Positions 5,297 through 14,475 of a stretch of 22,120 bases of DNA are shown one piece after another. This DNA is from an uncultured Clostridia bacterium. Lineage in GTDB: Bacteria; Bacillota; Clostridia; Christensenellales; Borkfalkiaceae. Where the stretch lies: positions 1 to 22,120 of the forward strand of contig CAKQQY010000030.1 in the NCBI GenBank assembly GCA_934271245.1, given 5' to 3'. A program made the translations under genes and the position numbers. The notes beneath the pieces are model-generated. The model did not search any database and was not told the DNA's origin. It saw only the letters and a program-made list of their open reading frames with translations. Numbering within the stretch: position 1 is the stretch's first letter; every line of letters begins with the position of its first letter.

Positions 5297-6682
5297 ATGA
5301 GCGAGTATCGTAAAGAGTGTGATTCAATCGGCTGTCTGGATGTGCCCGAAAACGCTTATTACGGAGTTCAGACGCTTCGCGGAAGAGATAATTTCGATAT
5401 AACGGGCAACAAAGCGGATATTAGTTTTATTTATAACATCGTTAAAATAAAAATCGCTTGCGCCGAAACGAATTTTAAGGCGGGCATAATGTCTGAGAAC
5501 GTTAAAAACGCTATTGTTTCTTCGTGTAACGATATTCTCTCGGGAAAGTACGATAACGAATTTATAACCGACGGCGTTCAAGGCGGAGCGGGTACGACGT
5601 TCAATATGAACGTTAACGAAGTAATCGCGAACGTTGCGACCGAAAAACTCGGCGGTAAAAAAGGCGAATATTTGTGTAATCCTAACGATCACGTGAATAT
5701 GTCGCAATCCACTAACGACGTTATTCCTACGGCAATCAAACTGACCGTAATCGATTTACATAGAAAACTTTCGCGCGGTATAGAATCGCTGCTGAAAACG
5801 TTGCTTGAAAAATCCGAAGAGTTCGACAACGTAATAAAAATGGGAAGAACTCAACTCGAAGATGCGGTTCCTATAAGGCTCGGTCAGGAATTTAAAGCGT
5901 ATTATCACGGTATAAGAAGATGCGCCGAAAATTTGAAAAACGCCGTTGAAGAAATGAAAGTGATAAATATCGGGGGAACGGCAATCGGAACTTCGATAAA
6001 CGCTAATAAGAAATATCTTAATCTTATAACGGAAGAATTATCTAAAACCGTGGGTTATACGGTAACTAAAGCGGAAGATTTAATAGATTCTACGCAAAAT
6101 CTCGATTGTTTCGTAAAAGTTTCGAGCGCGCTTAAAAATCTTGCGATAACGCTGTCGAAAATGTGTAACGATTTAAGGTTGATGGCGAGCGGCCCCAAAA
6201 CGGGATTCGAAGAGATTATACTTCCCGCAAAACAGAACGGTTCTTCGATAATGCCTGGTAAAGTTAATCCCGTAATACCCGAAGTCGTATCGCAAGTTGC
6301 ATTTTTGATTGTCGGAAACGACGTTACTGTTACGATGGCAGCCGAAGCGGGGCAACTTGAATTAAACGCTTTCGAACCCGTTATTTCTTATAAATTGTTC
6401 GAATCGTTAAAATGTCTTGACGGTGCGGTTAAAACTCTTAACGACAACTGTATATCCGGAATATCGGCAAATACCGAACATTGCAGCGAGTTGCTTTATC
6501 AAAGCGTAGGAGTCGTTACGGCGTTGTCGCCGATTTTAGGATATAAAAAATGCGCGGAACTTGCCAAGGAAGCGTTAAGGCGTAACGTGTCTATCAAGGA
6601 TTTGGTTCTTGAATATAAGTTAATCGAAAAAGATACGTTGACCGACTTGTTAAATCCGATAAAACTTACGGAACCGCAATAA
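5297..6682 (+). CDS. aspA: Aspartate ammonia-lyase (aspartase)
   Basis: Converts L-aspartate reversibly to fumarate and ammonia in the cytoplasm. It belongs to the aspartase/fumarase superfamily (461 aa, usual about 460-480). The family regions are visible: GVQTLRGRDNF (23-33), GAGTTFNMNVNEV (97-109), SQSTNDVIPTA (136-146), GRTQLEDAVPIRLGQE (183-198), and the mobile loop GSSIMPGKVNP (315-325) with the catalytic serine at 316 or 317. The stretch TVTMAAEAGQLELNAFEPVI (343-362) is closer to aspartase than to fumarase. The frame is open 16 codons further upstream, but ATG 5297 has the SD (AAAGAGGA) and matches the family N-terminus, so it was preferred. It is a single gene, divergent from an Lrp-type regulator. 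No clear terminator follows it. Confidence 0.92.
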   Translation: MSEYRKECDSIGCLDVPENAYYGVQTLRGRDNFDITGNKADISFIYNIVKIKIACAETNFKAGIMSENVKNAIVSSCNDILSGKYDNEFITDGVQGGAGTTFNMNVNEVIANVATEKLGGKKGEYLCNPNDHVNMSQSTNDVIPTAIKLTVIDLHRKLSRGIESLLKTLLEKSEEFDNVIKMGRTQLEDAVPIRLGQEFKAYYHGIRRCAENLKNAVEEMKVINIGGTAIGTSINANKKYLNLITEELSKTVGYTVTKAEDLIDSTQNLDCFVKVSSALKNLAITLSKMCNDLRLMASGPKTGFEEIILPAKQNGSSIMPGKVNPVIPEVVSQVAFLIVGNDVTVTMAAEAGQLELNAFEPVISYKLFESLKCLDGAVKTLNDNCISGISANTEHCSELLYQSVGVVTALSPILGYKKCAELAKEALRRNVSIKDLVLEYKLIEKDTLTDLLNPIKLTEPQ

Positions 6683-6696
6683 AAAATTTTAAACCC

Positions 6697-6725
6697 TTGA
6701 CAAGAAAAAAGATATAAAGTATAAT
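6697..6725 (+). promoter_or_regulatory. Promoter of the pheST operon
   Basis: A perfect TTGACA (6697-6702) and a perfect TATAAT (6720-6725) with 17-nt spacing. The start would be near 6732, immediately before the T-box leader. It begins only 15 nt after the aspA stop codon. Confidence 0.9.
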
Positions 6726-6732
6726 GATTAAA

Positions 6733-6957
6733 AGGCGTTGACGGAGACAGATTCGCGCAAATCAGGATTCAGAGAGAAAGGCTCGTCGGCTGAAAAGTCT
6801 TTTATCCGAAAAACGAATTATTCACTCCCGAGCATCGTACCGAAACTAGTAGGCTACGGCGGTTAATTCCCGTTATCGGATTTTGAGGTTTGTTTTTTAC
6901 AAACGAATTAGGTGGTAACGCGTTGATAACGCCCTATTTACGGGGCGTTTTATTTTT
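6733..6957 (+). promoter_or_regulatory. T-box leader, phenylalanine type
   Basis: The untranslated leader before pheS has the parts of a T-box riboswitch. A Stem I AGAGA motif lies at about 6771-6778. The likely specifier codon is UUC at 6821-6823, followed by AC. The T-box core AGGTGGTAACGCG lies at 6910-6922, where UGGU can pair with the ACCA end of uncharged tRNA-Phe. A competing terminator stem follows. When tRNA-Phe is uncharged, the antiterminator should form and the operon be transcribed. The specifier position was chosen by eye and by the downstream genes; a covariance-model fit would confirm it. Confidence 0.92.
6928..6957 (+). terminator. T-box-controlled terminator before pheS
   Basis: The stem AACGCCC (6928-6934) / GGGCGTT (6943-6949) is followed by TTATTTTTT. 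It is the terminator arm of the leader and partly competes with the antiterminator that contains the T-box core at 6910-6922. Confidence 0.88.
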
Positions 6958-6969
6958 TATGGAGGAAAT

Positions 6970-7995
6970 ATGCAGGATAAATTTGAAGAAATTAAAATAA
7001 AGGCAAGGGAAGAACTCAATAATATTTCTTCTCTTAAGTTACTTAACGATATAAAGATTAAATTCGTCGGTAAAAACGGTGAAGTAACTTCTCTTTTACG
7101 CGGAATGAAGGATATTGCCGCGGATAAAAGATCGGAATTCGGTAAAATGGTAAACGACTTGAAAGAAGAAGTCAATTCGTTTATCGAAAAGAAGGAAGCG
7201 GAACTGAAAGAAAAAGAATTGCAGGCGAGATACGAAAAAGAATCCGTCGATATTACTCTTCCTGCAAAAGAAGAAAAGTCCGGCAGTACGCACCCGTTGA
7301 CGCTTGTTAAAAATCAGATAATAGACGCTTTTTCCGGTATGGGATTCGAAGTTTTCGAGGGACCTGAAATAGATAGCGATTATTATTGTTTCCAAGCGCT
7401 TAATATACCGAAAGATCATCCTGCCAGAGATATGCAGGACACCTTTTATTTTACGGATAATATACTGTTAAGGCCGCATACTTCGCCGGGACAAGTCAGG
7501 ACGATGGAAAATAAAAAGCCGCCGATTAAGATTCTTAGCCCGGGCAGAGTTTATCGCGCGGACGACGACGCTTCGCATTCGCCTATGTTTCATCAGATTG
7601 AAGGACTCGTCGTGGATAAAGGGGTGTCGCTTTGCGACTTAAAGGGTCTTTTAGACGAATTTGTTAAAATAATGTTCGATAGCGAAACGAAAACGCGTTT
7701 CCGCCCGTCGTATTTTCCTTTTACAGAACCGAGCGTAGAAGTTGACGTAACTTGTTGCAAATGTCACGGTAAAGGTTGCAGCCTTTGTAAAGGAACCGGG
7801 TGGATTGAAATTCTCGGCGCGGGCGTTGTTAATAAAAACGTCCTTGAGATGAGCGGTATCGATTCAAACGTTTATTCCGGACTTGCTTTCGGTTGCGGTA
7901 TTGAAAGAATCGCAATGATTAAATACGGTGTGTCCGATATCAGAACTTTCTTTGAAAACAACGTTAAGTTCTTAAAACAATTCGATAGGAGATAG
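6970..7995 (+). CDS. pheS: Phenylalanine--tRNA ligase alpha subunit
   Basis: Catalytic subunit of the heterotetrameric class II enzyme that charges tRNA-Phe (341 aa, usual length). An N-terminal coiled-coil arm (about 1-90) binds tRNA. Motif 2 lies around RVYRADDDASHSPMFHQIEG (193-212) and motif 3 is GLAFGCGIERIAMIKYG (304-320). A cysteine cluster (C262, C263, C265, C270, C273) before GTGWIEILGAG is common in Firmicute PheS and may bind zinc. The ATG has a strong GGAGG SD (6961-6965). It is the first gene of the T-box operon. Confidence 0.97.
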   Translation: MQDKFEEIKIKAREELNNISSLKLLNDIKIKFVGKNGEVTSLLRGMKDIAADKRSEFGKMVNDLKEEVNSFIEKKEAELKEKELQARYEKESVDITLPAKEEKSGSTHPLTLVKNQIIDAFSGMGFEVFEGPEIDSDYYCFQALNIPKDHPARDMQDTFYFTDNILLRPHTSPGQVRTMENKKPPIKILSPGRVYRADDDASHSPMFHQIEGLVVDKGVSLCDLKGLLDEFVKIMFDSETKTRFRPSYFPFTEPSVEVDVTCCKCHGKGCSLCKGTGWIEILGAGVVNKNVLEMSGIDSNVYSGLAFGCGIERIAMIKYGVSDIRTFFENNVKFLKQFDRR

Positions 7996-7998
7996 AAT

Positions 7999-10401
7999 AT
8001 GAAAGCGCCATTATCTTGGTTAAAGGAATACGTTGATATAGATTGTACTGCTGAAGAATTAGAAAACAAATTATTTTCTTGCGGCTTTGAAGTCGAAGGA
8101 ATGGAATATCTTGCGGCAAAAGTAAAAAACGTTGTCGTATGTAAAATAATCGAAATGGAAAAACATCCTAACGCGGATAAACTTTCGGTTACGAAAGTCG
8201 ACGCGGGGAAGTATGGTGTATTACAAATAATAACCGCCGCTAAAAACGTTTTTGTCGGGGCTGTTGTTCCCGTAGCGTTAGACGGCGCAACTCTTTACGA
8301 CGGAACGGAAATCAAAAAAGGCGAACTCCGCGGTCTTCCGTCCTACGGAATGTTCTGTGGCGGAGAAGAGTTGGGAATTAACTCCGACTATTATAAGGGT
8401 GCCGTAGAAGACGGTGTTTTGATATTCGATAAAGAGTATCCGTTAGGTTCCGACGTGAAGGAAATTCTTGATTTGAACGACGTTATGTTTGACATAAACG
8501 TAACGGCAAACCGTCCTGATTGTCAGTCGATTTTAGGTTTGGCGAGAGAAGCTGCGGCGGTGCTTGGTAAACCCGTTAAGGAGCCGAGTTACGAATATAA
8601 AACAGACGCTTCCGTTTCGACTAAAAACACTATTAAAGTGACGGATAACGCAAGGGATTTATGTCCAAGATATATTTCTCATTACGTTAAAGGCGTAAAA
8701 CTTTCCGATTCTCCCGAATGGATGAAAAGAAGACTCTTTAAGATGGGTATAAGGGCGATAAACAACATTGTCGATATAACTAATTACGTCTTGCTTGAAA
8801 TCGGTCAGCCAATGCACGCGTTCGATCTTTCTAATCTTGAAAATAACGAGATAGTTATAAGAAGGGCGAAAAACGGCGAAAAAATAATTACTCTTGACGA
8901 AAAAGAATTTTCTCTTAACGAAAATAATCTCGTTATTTGCGACGGTGTTAAACCTGTAGCGCTTGCGGGCGTAATGGGCGGTCTTAACAGCGAAATAAAA
9001 GATACCACCCAAAACGTTGTTTTCGAAGCGGCAAAATTTTTAAGAGATAACGTGAGAAAAACGTCGCGTTCTTTGGGACAGAGATCCGATTCGTCTTCCA
9101 GATTTGAAAAGGGTGTAGACGCTTATACTGCAGAAACGGGAATGAAAAGGGCGTTGCATTTGATCGACGAGTTGAATTGCGGAATTATTGCTTGCGACGA
9201 ATACGATCTTTGCTATGAAGATCTGACGGAAAAAGTTATAAAAACCACTTTATCGAAAGTAAACGGTGTTTTAGGCATAAACGTACCTGCGGAAACCGTA
9301 AAGGATATTCTTGAAAGATTATCGTTTAAGGTTTCGATAAGCGGCGACGATTTAATCGTTACCGTACCGAGATATCGCGAAGATATGGAAGGTTATCCCG
9401 ATATAGCGGAAGAAATTATAAGAGAGTACGGTTACGATCATATAGAACCAACGTTACTTAAAACTTCTTCTATAACCAACGGCGGCAGAAACGACGCGCA
9501 GAAAGAAATAGAAAACCTTAAAAATTTACTTGTCGGTTACGGTTTTAACGAGATAGTTACCTATTCTTTCGTTTCCGAAAAGGAATACGATTTGTTCGGG
9601 CTTGAAAAAGATACCGCCGATAATAAACTTATAAGAATAATGAATCCGTTAGGCGAAGACGTTTCCGTTATGAGAACTTCTCTCTTGCCGTCGGTTGTCA
9701 GGACCGTATGTTATAACTTAAACAGAAAGAATTTTGAAGGCAGACTGTTCGAATTTGCAAGAACGTATCATACGGATAAAACGCCTTTGGAAAAACTCCC
9801 CGAAGAAAAGAACGTTTTATCGTTTGCGGTATTTGGAGAAAACGAAGATTTCTTTACCGCTAAAGGCGTTGTAGAAGGAATATTGAATGCTTTCTGCAAC
9901 GGAAGCAAAGTAAGATATGAAAGGTCGGATAGAAACGCTATGCATCCGACCCGTTCGGCAGAAATTATCGTTGACGGTGAAACGGTAGGGTATTTCGGAG
10001 AAATAAATCCGGTAGTTGCGCAAAAACTCGACGCAGACAAAAAGATTTATGCGGGCGAAATTTTCTACGACGTTTTGAAAAAGCATTTCCGTTCTAAAAT
10101 TACGTTTAAGCAAATATCTAAATTCCCGACTGTGGAAAGGGATTTGGCTATCGTGTTGGATAACGATATAACGTGGCAGCAACTTGAAGATTGTATCGAA
10201 GAATCGGCGGGAGATAAACTTGAAAGCATTAAGTTGTTTGACGTGTATCGCGCCGACGTGTTGGGCGCAGGGAAAAAGAGTATGGCGTTTAATTTGCTGT
10301 TCTCTTCTTGTGAAAGAACGTTGACCGTTGATGAAATCGATTCGGCAATTAAGAATATTCTTAAAAATATCAGAGAAAAACTCGGTGGCGTAATAAGATA
10401 A
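7999..10401 (+). CDS. pheT: Phenylalanine--tRNA ligase beta subunit
   Basis: The large, non-catalytic beta subunit (800 aa, usual about 790-805). In order it shows the tRNA-binding OB domain (about 40-155, with MEKHPNADKLSVTKVD), the B3/B4 editing region that hydrolyses Tyr-tRNA-Phe (middle third, including GQPMHAFDLS and ALAGVMGG), the B5 domain, a catalytic-like core, and the C-terminal ferredoxin-fold anticodon-binding domain (from about 705, ISKFPTVERDLAIVL). It starts 3 nt after pheS with an AGGAGA SD inside the pheS end, so the two subunits are probably translationally coupled. Confidence 0.97.
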   Translation: MKAPLSWLKEYVDIDCTAEELENKLFSCGFEVEGMEYLAAKVKNVVVCKIIEMEKHPNADKLSVTKVDAGKYGVLQIITAAKNVFVGAVVPVALDGATLYDGTEIKKGELRGLPSYGMFCGGEELGINSDYYKGAVEDGVLIFDKEYPLGSDVKEILDLNDVMFDINVTANRPDCQSILGLAREAAAVLGKPVKEPSYEYKTDASVSTKNTIKVTDNARDLCPRYISHYVKGVKLSDSPEWMKRRLFKMGIRAINNIVDITNYVLLEIGQPMHAFDLSNLENNEIVIRRAKNGEKIITLDEKEFSLNENNLVICDGVKPVALAGVMGGLNSEIKDTTQNVVFEAAKFLRDNVRKTSRSLGQRSDSSSRFEKGVDAYTAETGMKRALHLIDELNCGIIACDEYDLCYEDLTEKVIKTTLSKVNGVLGINVPAETVKDILERLSFKVSISGDDLIVTVPRYREDMEGYPDIAEEIIREYGYDHIEPTLLKTSSITNGGRNDAQKEIENLKNLLVGYGFNEIVTYSFVSEKEYDLFGLEKDTADNKLIRIMNPLGEDVSVMRTSLLPSVVRTVCYNLNRKNFEGRLFEFARTYHTDKTPLEKLPEEKNVLSFAVFGENEDFFTAKGVVEGILNAFCNGSKVRYERSDRNAMHPTRSAEIIVDGETVGYFGEINPVVAQKLDADKKIYAGEIFYDVLKKHFRSKITFKQISKFPTVERDLAIVLDNDITWQQLEDCIEESAGDKLESIKLFDVYRADVLGAGKKSMAFNLLFSSCERTLTVDEIDSAIKNILKNIREKLGGVIR

Positions 10402-10405
10402 ATTT

Positions 10406-12760
10406 ATGCAGTTGAAAACGTTAAAGACAATAGAATTCGATAAGGTTGTTTCGGCAGTGTCTTCTTATGCCGTTTTGGAAAAAACGAAAGAAGACTTCGC
10501 AAATATGATTCCCGAAACAACCTTAAAGGCTGCGAAAGGGCTTTTGGCGAAAACTCGCGAAGCCTATTCTTTGTTGTATAATCACGGGGTCGGCGGAATT
10601 TATTATTGTAACGACGTTTCGAACGAGTTAAAAAGGGCGGAGATAGGCAGCGCCCTTTCGTGCGGAGAACTTCTTAAAGTTGCAGGCGCGTTAAGGGCCG
10701 CCAGAATTGTAAAGACGTCTGTATTATCGGTAAACGACGAAGAAATAATAGAACTTCCGGAAATTGCTCAAAATCTATTTACGAATCAATCTTTCGAAGA
10801 AGAAATTGCAGATAAAATCATATCGGAAGACGAATTAAGCGATAACGCGTCGCCAAAACTGTTTTCTATAAGGAAAAACATAAGAAATCTGAACGCCAAA
10901 ATTCGCGATCAACTGAATTCGTACATGCGCGGCGGGCTGAATAAGTATTTGCAAGAAAGCGTTGTAACGATGCGTCAGGACAGGTTTGTTATCCCCGTTA
11001 AAAGCGAATATCGCAGTCAGATAAAAGGCTTCATTCACGACCAGTCGTCTTCGGGCGCAACCGTTTTTATCGAACCCGAACAGGTTATGGAACTCAATAA
11101 CCAGTTAAAAACAGCTAAACTTGACGAAGCGGAAGAAATACACAAGATTCTTGCCGACCTTTCTTATAAAGTCACGTTTATGGCTGACGGGATTAGAAAT
11201 AATTACGATAATTTGTCCGATTTAGACAGGTTTTACGCTTCCGCCGCCTATTCCTTTTCCAATAAATGTACTTATCCGAATCTGAATGATAAGGGGATAA
11301 TAGACATAAAACGTGGCAGACACCCTTTAATCGATTTAAATAAGGTTGTTCCTATCGACGTGAGTCTGGGTAAAGATTACAACTTTCTGCTCGTTACGGG
11401 ACCGAATACGGGCGGAAAAACCGTAACGCTCAAACTTGTCGGATTGTTTACGCTTATGGCGATGAGCGGACTGTATATACCGGCTTCCGACGAGAGCGAA
11501 ATATCCGTTTTTGACGAAGTATTTTGCGATATCGGCGACGAACAAAGTATCGAACAGAGTCTTTCGACTTTTTCTTCTCATATAAAGAATATTGTAAACA
11601 TATTAGACGGCGTAAACGGTAGAACGCTTGTGTTGTTGGATGAGTTGGGGGCCGGAACCGATCCCGAAGAAGGAAGCGCGCTTGCGCTTGCGATTATAGA
11701 AAAATTACTTGAACTAAATTGTTACGGTATTATAACGACCCACTACGCTAAATTAAAAGAGTTTGCAACGGAAAACCCGAAAATTGAAAATGCGTCCGTT
11801 GAATTTGACGGCGCAACGTTAAAGCCGCTGTATAAATTAACCGTCGGCGTTCCCGGTAGTTCTAATGCAATAGAAATCGCTAAGATTTTGGGGCTAAATC
11901 CCACGATAATAAGTAACGCTTTAAGTTATCTTTCGGAAGATAAAATTTCTTTTGAAGGCGTTATAAAAAAGGCTGAAGAAAGCCGTAGAAAAGCAGAAAT
12001 GCTTTCTGCCGAGATAGAAAAGATAAAAGCGGAAAAAGAAGAAGAGTTAAAGAAGATTGCTTTCGAACGCGAAAAGATAGAAAAAGAAAGGGAAAAGATA
12101 TATTATAACGCTAAACAGGAAACGAAACGCATTGTGGCGGACAAACTTTCCGAAGCGGAAGAAATAATCGACGAACTTAAAAAAATATTAAAAGACGCGG
12201 AACTCGAAAGTAAAGAAGTTTTCAGGGCAAGCGCTCTTAAAAACAGAATAGCAAACAGCAAATATCTTTCTTTTGAGTCGGAAAATACTCCTTACGAATT
12301 AAAAAAGACGGAAGGAAATAGCCTGAATATCGGCGATAACGTTTACATTAAACCGTTTAACGCTTACGGTATTGTTAACGAAATAAAGCCGAATAAAAAG
12401 GAAGTAACGGTTCTTATAGGCGATATGAAGAGCGTTGTAAAAATGAAAGACGTTTATAACGCAAAGCCGCAGGAAATCGAAAAAACGGTAAAGGTAAACA
12501 GAAAGACGTCTTATAACCCGAAAACGGAATTGAACGTTATGGGAATGACCGCGTTGGAAGCTGAAACCGAGTTAAAATATTTTATTGATCAGGCTGTCGT
12601 AAACGGGCTTGATGAAATTAAAATAATTCATGGCGTCGGAGAAGGCGTTCTGGTTAAAACGGTAAGGAATTATCTTAAAAGGGATAAAAACGTCAAGGAA
12701 TTCAGACGCGGCATATACGGCGAAGGCGAAAACGGCGTTACGATTGTTAAATTAAAATAA
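10406..12760 (+). CDS. mutS2: MutS2 ATPase with C-terminal Smr domain
   Basis: A MutS-family ATPase (784 aa) that is not part of mismatch repair. In bacteria it suppresses recombination, and in B. subtilis it splits collided ribosomes. Walker A GPNTGGKT is at 332-339, the Q-loop region STFSSHIKNI follows, and Walker B LVLLDELGAGTDPEEGS has D412-E413. A long Lys/Glu-rich coiled coil spans about 515-610. The Smr domain occupies about 709-784, with the glycine motif HGVGEGVL. The usual LDxRG motif of the Smr domain reads LNVMG (709-713), so the acidic and arginine positions are changed. There is no clear SD; it starts 4 nt after pheT and is probably coupled to it. Confidence 0.94.
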   Translation: MQLKTLKTIEFDKVVSAVSSYAVLEKTKEDFANMIPETTLKAAKGLLAKTREAYSLLYNHGVGGIYYCNDVSNELKRAEIGSALSCGELLKVAGALRAARIVKTSVLSVNDEEIIELPEIAQNLFTNQSFEEEIADKIISEDELSDNASPKLFSIRKNIRNLNAKIRDQLNSYMRGGLNKYLQESVVTMRQDRFVIPVKSEYRSQIKGFIHDQSSSGATVFIEPEQVMELNNQLKTAKLDEAEEIHKILADLSYKVTFMADGIRNNYDNLSDLDRFYASAAYSFSNKCTYPNLNDKGIIDIKRGRHPLIDLNKVVPIDVSLGKDYNFLLVTGPNTGGKTVTLKLVGLFTLMAMSGLYIPASDESEISVFDEVFCDIGDEQSIEQSLSTFSSHIKNIVNILDGVNGRTLVLLDELGAGTDPEEGSALALAIIEKLLELNCYGIITTHYAKLKEFATENPKIENASVEFDGATLKPLYKLTVGVPGSSNAIEIAKILGLNPTIISNALSYLSEDKISFEGVIKKAEESRRKAEMLSAEIEKIKAEKEEELKKIAFEREKIEKEREKIYYNAKQETKRIVADKLSEAEEIIDELKKILKDAELESKEVFRASALKNRIANSKYLSFESENTPYELKKTEGNSLNIGDNVYIKPFNAYGIVNEIKPNKKEVTVLIGDMKSVVKMKDVYNAKPQEIEKTVKVNRKTSYNPKTELNVMGMTALEAETELKYFIDQAVVNGLDEIKIIHGVGEGVLVKTVRNYLKRDKNVKEFRRGIYGEGENGVTIVKLK

Positions 12761-12769
12761 GGTGAAAAA

Positions 12770-13357
12770 ATGAGAGAGATATTTTACGAAGAGAGTTCGC
12801 ATATTCAAAACGAAAAAAAGGCGAAAACAATTTTCATAATATTTACGGTGTTGGCGGCAATATCGTTTATAATGATGATTTTCTGGATTTTTATGATAGG
12901 ATTCGTTAAGGTTGACGACCTGAAAAAGGGGAATATCGTGGTAAATATAATTTACCTTTTCGTTCCGTCTTTAATGTTCTTGGGATTAGGCATATTGTCT
13001 ATGAATTTCAGATCCAAATTTTACGTCGATTACGATTACACTTTCGTTACCGGCAACGTAAGATTTTCTAAAATTATAAGAAACGTTAAACGTAAAAATA
13101 TTTGCAGTTTTAACGTTGAAGCAATAGAGAAAGTCGGTAAGGTAGACAGCGAAACTTTCAATATGTATCTGAAAATGCCCGGAATAAAGAAAAAACCGTT
13201 AACGCTTAACGTTTATCCTTCTAACGAAGACTTTTTCTATATGGTAGTAAATACCGACAAGGGAAAAGATTTGTTTATACTCGATTGCAAAGAAGAGTTT
13301 ATCGCAACCGTTTTAAGGTATTCCAACCGCGGTATTTTGGAAAAGGATTATAAATGA
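12770..13357 (+). CDS. Membrane protein of unknown function, DUF6106-like
   Basis: A 195-aa protein with two N-terminal transmembrane helices (about 20-45 and 58-80), followed by a beta-rich cytoplasmic domain. The order of motifs (YVDYDYTFVTGNVRFSKI, then VKRKNICSFNVEAIEKVG, then FYMVVNTDKGKDLFIL) resembles the clostridial DUF6106 family as I recall it; a profile search is needed. The pattern looks like a membrane-linked PH-type sensor domain, but no function is known. It has a good SD (AGGTG) and overlaps the next gene by ATGA, so it is translated with the desulfurase. The coupling does not by itself prove a shared function. Confidence 0.75.
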   Translation: MREIFYEESSHIQNEKKAKTIFIIFTVLAAISFIMMIFWIFMIGFVKVDDLKKGNIVVNIIYLFVPSLMFLGLGILSMNFRSKFYVDYDYTFVTGNVRFSKIIRNVKRKNICSFNVEAIEKVGKVDSETFNMYLKMPGIKKKPLTLNVYPSNEDFFYMVVNTDKGKDLFILDCKEEFIATVLRYSNRGILEKDYK

Positions 13358-14475
13358 TATATTTAGATAATGCGGCAACGACAAAACCGTCAGAATCGGC
13401 ATTAAAAAAAGCGGAAATTTTTAACAGTGAATTTTATTTCAATCCGTCCGCATTATACAGGGGCGGACTCGATTGCGCAAAAGAAGTTAAAAAAGCAAAA
13501 GAAAGCGTCTTAAAAAATCTCGGCACAACCGACCACGAAGTAATTTTTACATCTTGCGGAACGGAAAGCGATAATACGGCGATTTTTTGCGCGGTTAAGC
13601 GCGGTTCTTTCGTTACGGATAAGGGCGAGCATGCTGCCGTTTATAAAAGTTTCTGTGAACTGAAAAATAAAGGGCAAACCGTTTTTTTTGTTGATTTATT
13701 GCCCGACGGAAGCGTTGATACGGAAAAGTTATACGATTACGTAGCAAATAACCGCGTCGATTTTGTTTCTGTCGTTCACGTTAATAACGAAACAGGCGCA
13801 ATAAACGATATAAACGCGATTGCAAAAAAAATAAAAGAAATAAATAGTAAAATCGTTTTTCATTCTGACGGTGTTCAGGCGTACGGTAAATTGCCTTATA
13901 AACTAAGTAAGAATATAGATTTGTACTCGATAAGCGCCCATAAGATAAACGGATTAAAAGGCGTCGGCGCTTTAATAAAAAGAAAGAATTTGAATCTTTC
14001 GCCTTACATAATAGGCGGTGGGCAAGAAGGCGGTTTGAGATCGGGAACGGAAAACGTTTTCGGTATAAAAGTTTTCGAGTATGCGGGAGAAGAAAGGTAT
14101 TCCGTTTTATCCGAAAACTACAATAGAGTAACCGCATTAAAAAATAAAGCGTTAAATCTTATCGATAAATCGATTTTTAAGATTATTTCTTCCGACAATG
14201 CGTCGCCTTACGTTTTAAGCGTTTCCGCCGTTGGATTAAAGGGCGAAGTTTTAATGCATATTCTTGAAAGCGAAGGTATAATCGTCGGGAACGGTTCGGC
14301 GTGTTCTTCTAAAAACCCGTTCAGCAGAGTAATCGAAGCATGCGGGTATGATAAAGACGTGTTAAACGGAGTTATACGTATGAGTTTTTCGCCGTATAAC
14401 ACGGATGAAGAAATTGTTAAAGCGATTGAAAGACTTAACGAAAACGCAAAAAAATTAAAAGGTATAATGAACTAA
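13354..14475 (+). CDS. Cysteine desulfurase (NifS/IscS family) partnered with ThiI
   Basis: A PLP enzyme (373 aa) that removes sulfur from cysteine as a protein persulfide. Conserved residues seen are GTESDNTA (69-76), the EH at 92-93, HVNNETGAI (142-150), SDGVQAYGK (171-179), the PLP lysine K197 in SAHK, and the persulfide cysteine C317 in NGSACSSKN. The short active-site loop fits the class that serves one acceptor. It is followed directly by thiI (TAATG, 1-nt overlap). In B. subtilis a dedicated desulfurase, NifZ, sits next to thiI and feeds it for 4-thiouridine at tRNA position 8. By context this is that partner, though sequence alone does not separate it from other NifS-like proteins. 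Confidence 0.92.
   Translation: MIYLDNAATTKPSESALKKAEIFNSEFYFNPSALYRGGLDCAKEVKKAKESVLKNLGTTDHEVIFTSCGTESDNTAIFCAVKRGSFVTDKGEHAAVYKSFCELKNKGQTVFFVDLLPDGSVDTEKLYDYVANNRVDFVSVVHVNNETGAINDINAIAKKIKEINSKIVFHSDGVQAYGKLPYKLSKNIDLYSISAHKINGLKGVGALIKRKNLNLSPYIIGGGQEGGLRSGTENVFGIKVFEYAGEERYSVLSENYNRVTALKNKALNLIDKSIFKIISSDNASPYVLSVSAVGLKGEVLMHILESEGIIVGNGSACSSKNPFSRVIEACGYDKDVLNGVIRMSFSPYNTDEEIVKAIERLNENAKKLKGIMN

Noticed and set aside
6683..6696. A terminator after aspA
   Set aside because: The short AT-only gap has no stem of useful strength, so aspA transcripts may run into the T-box leader.
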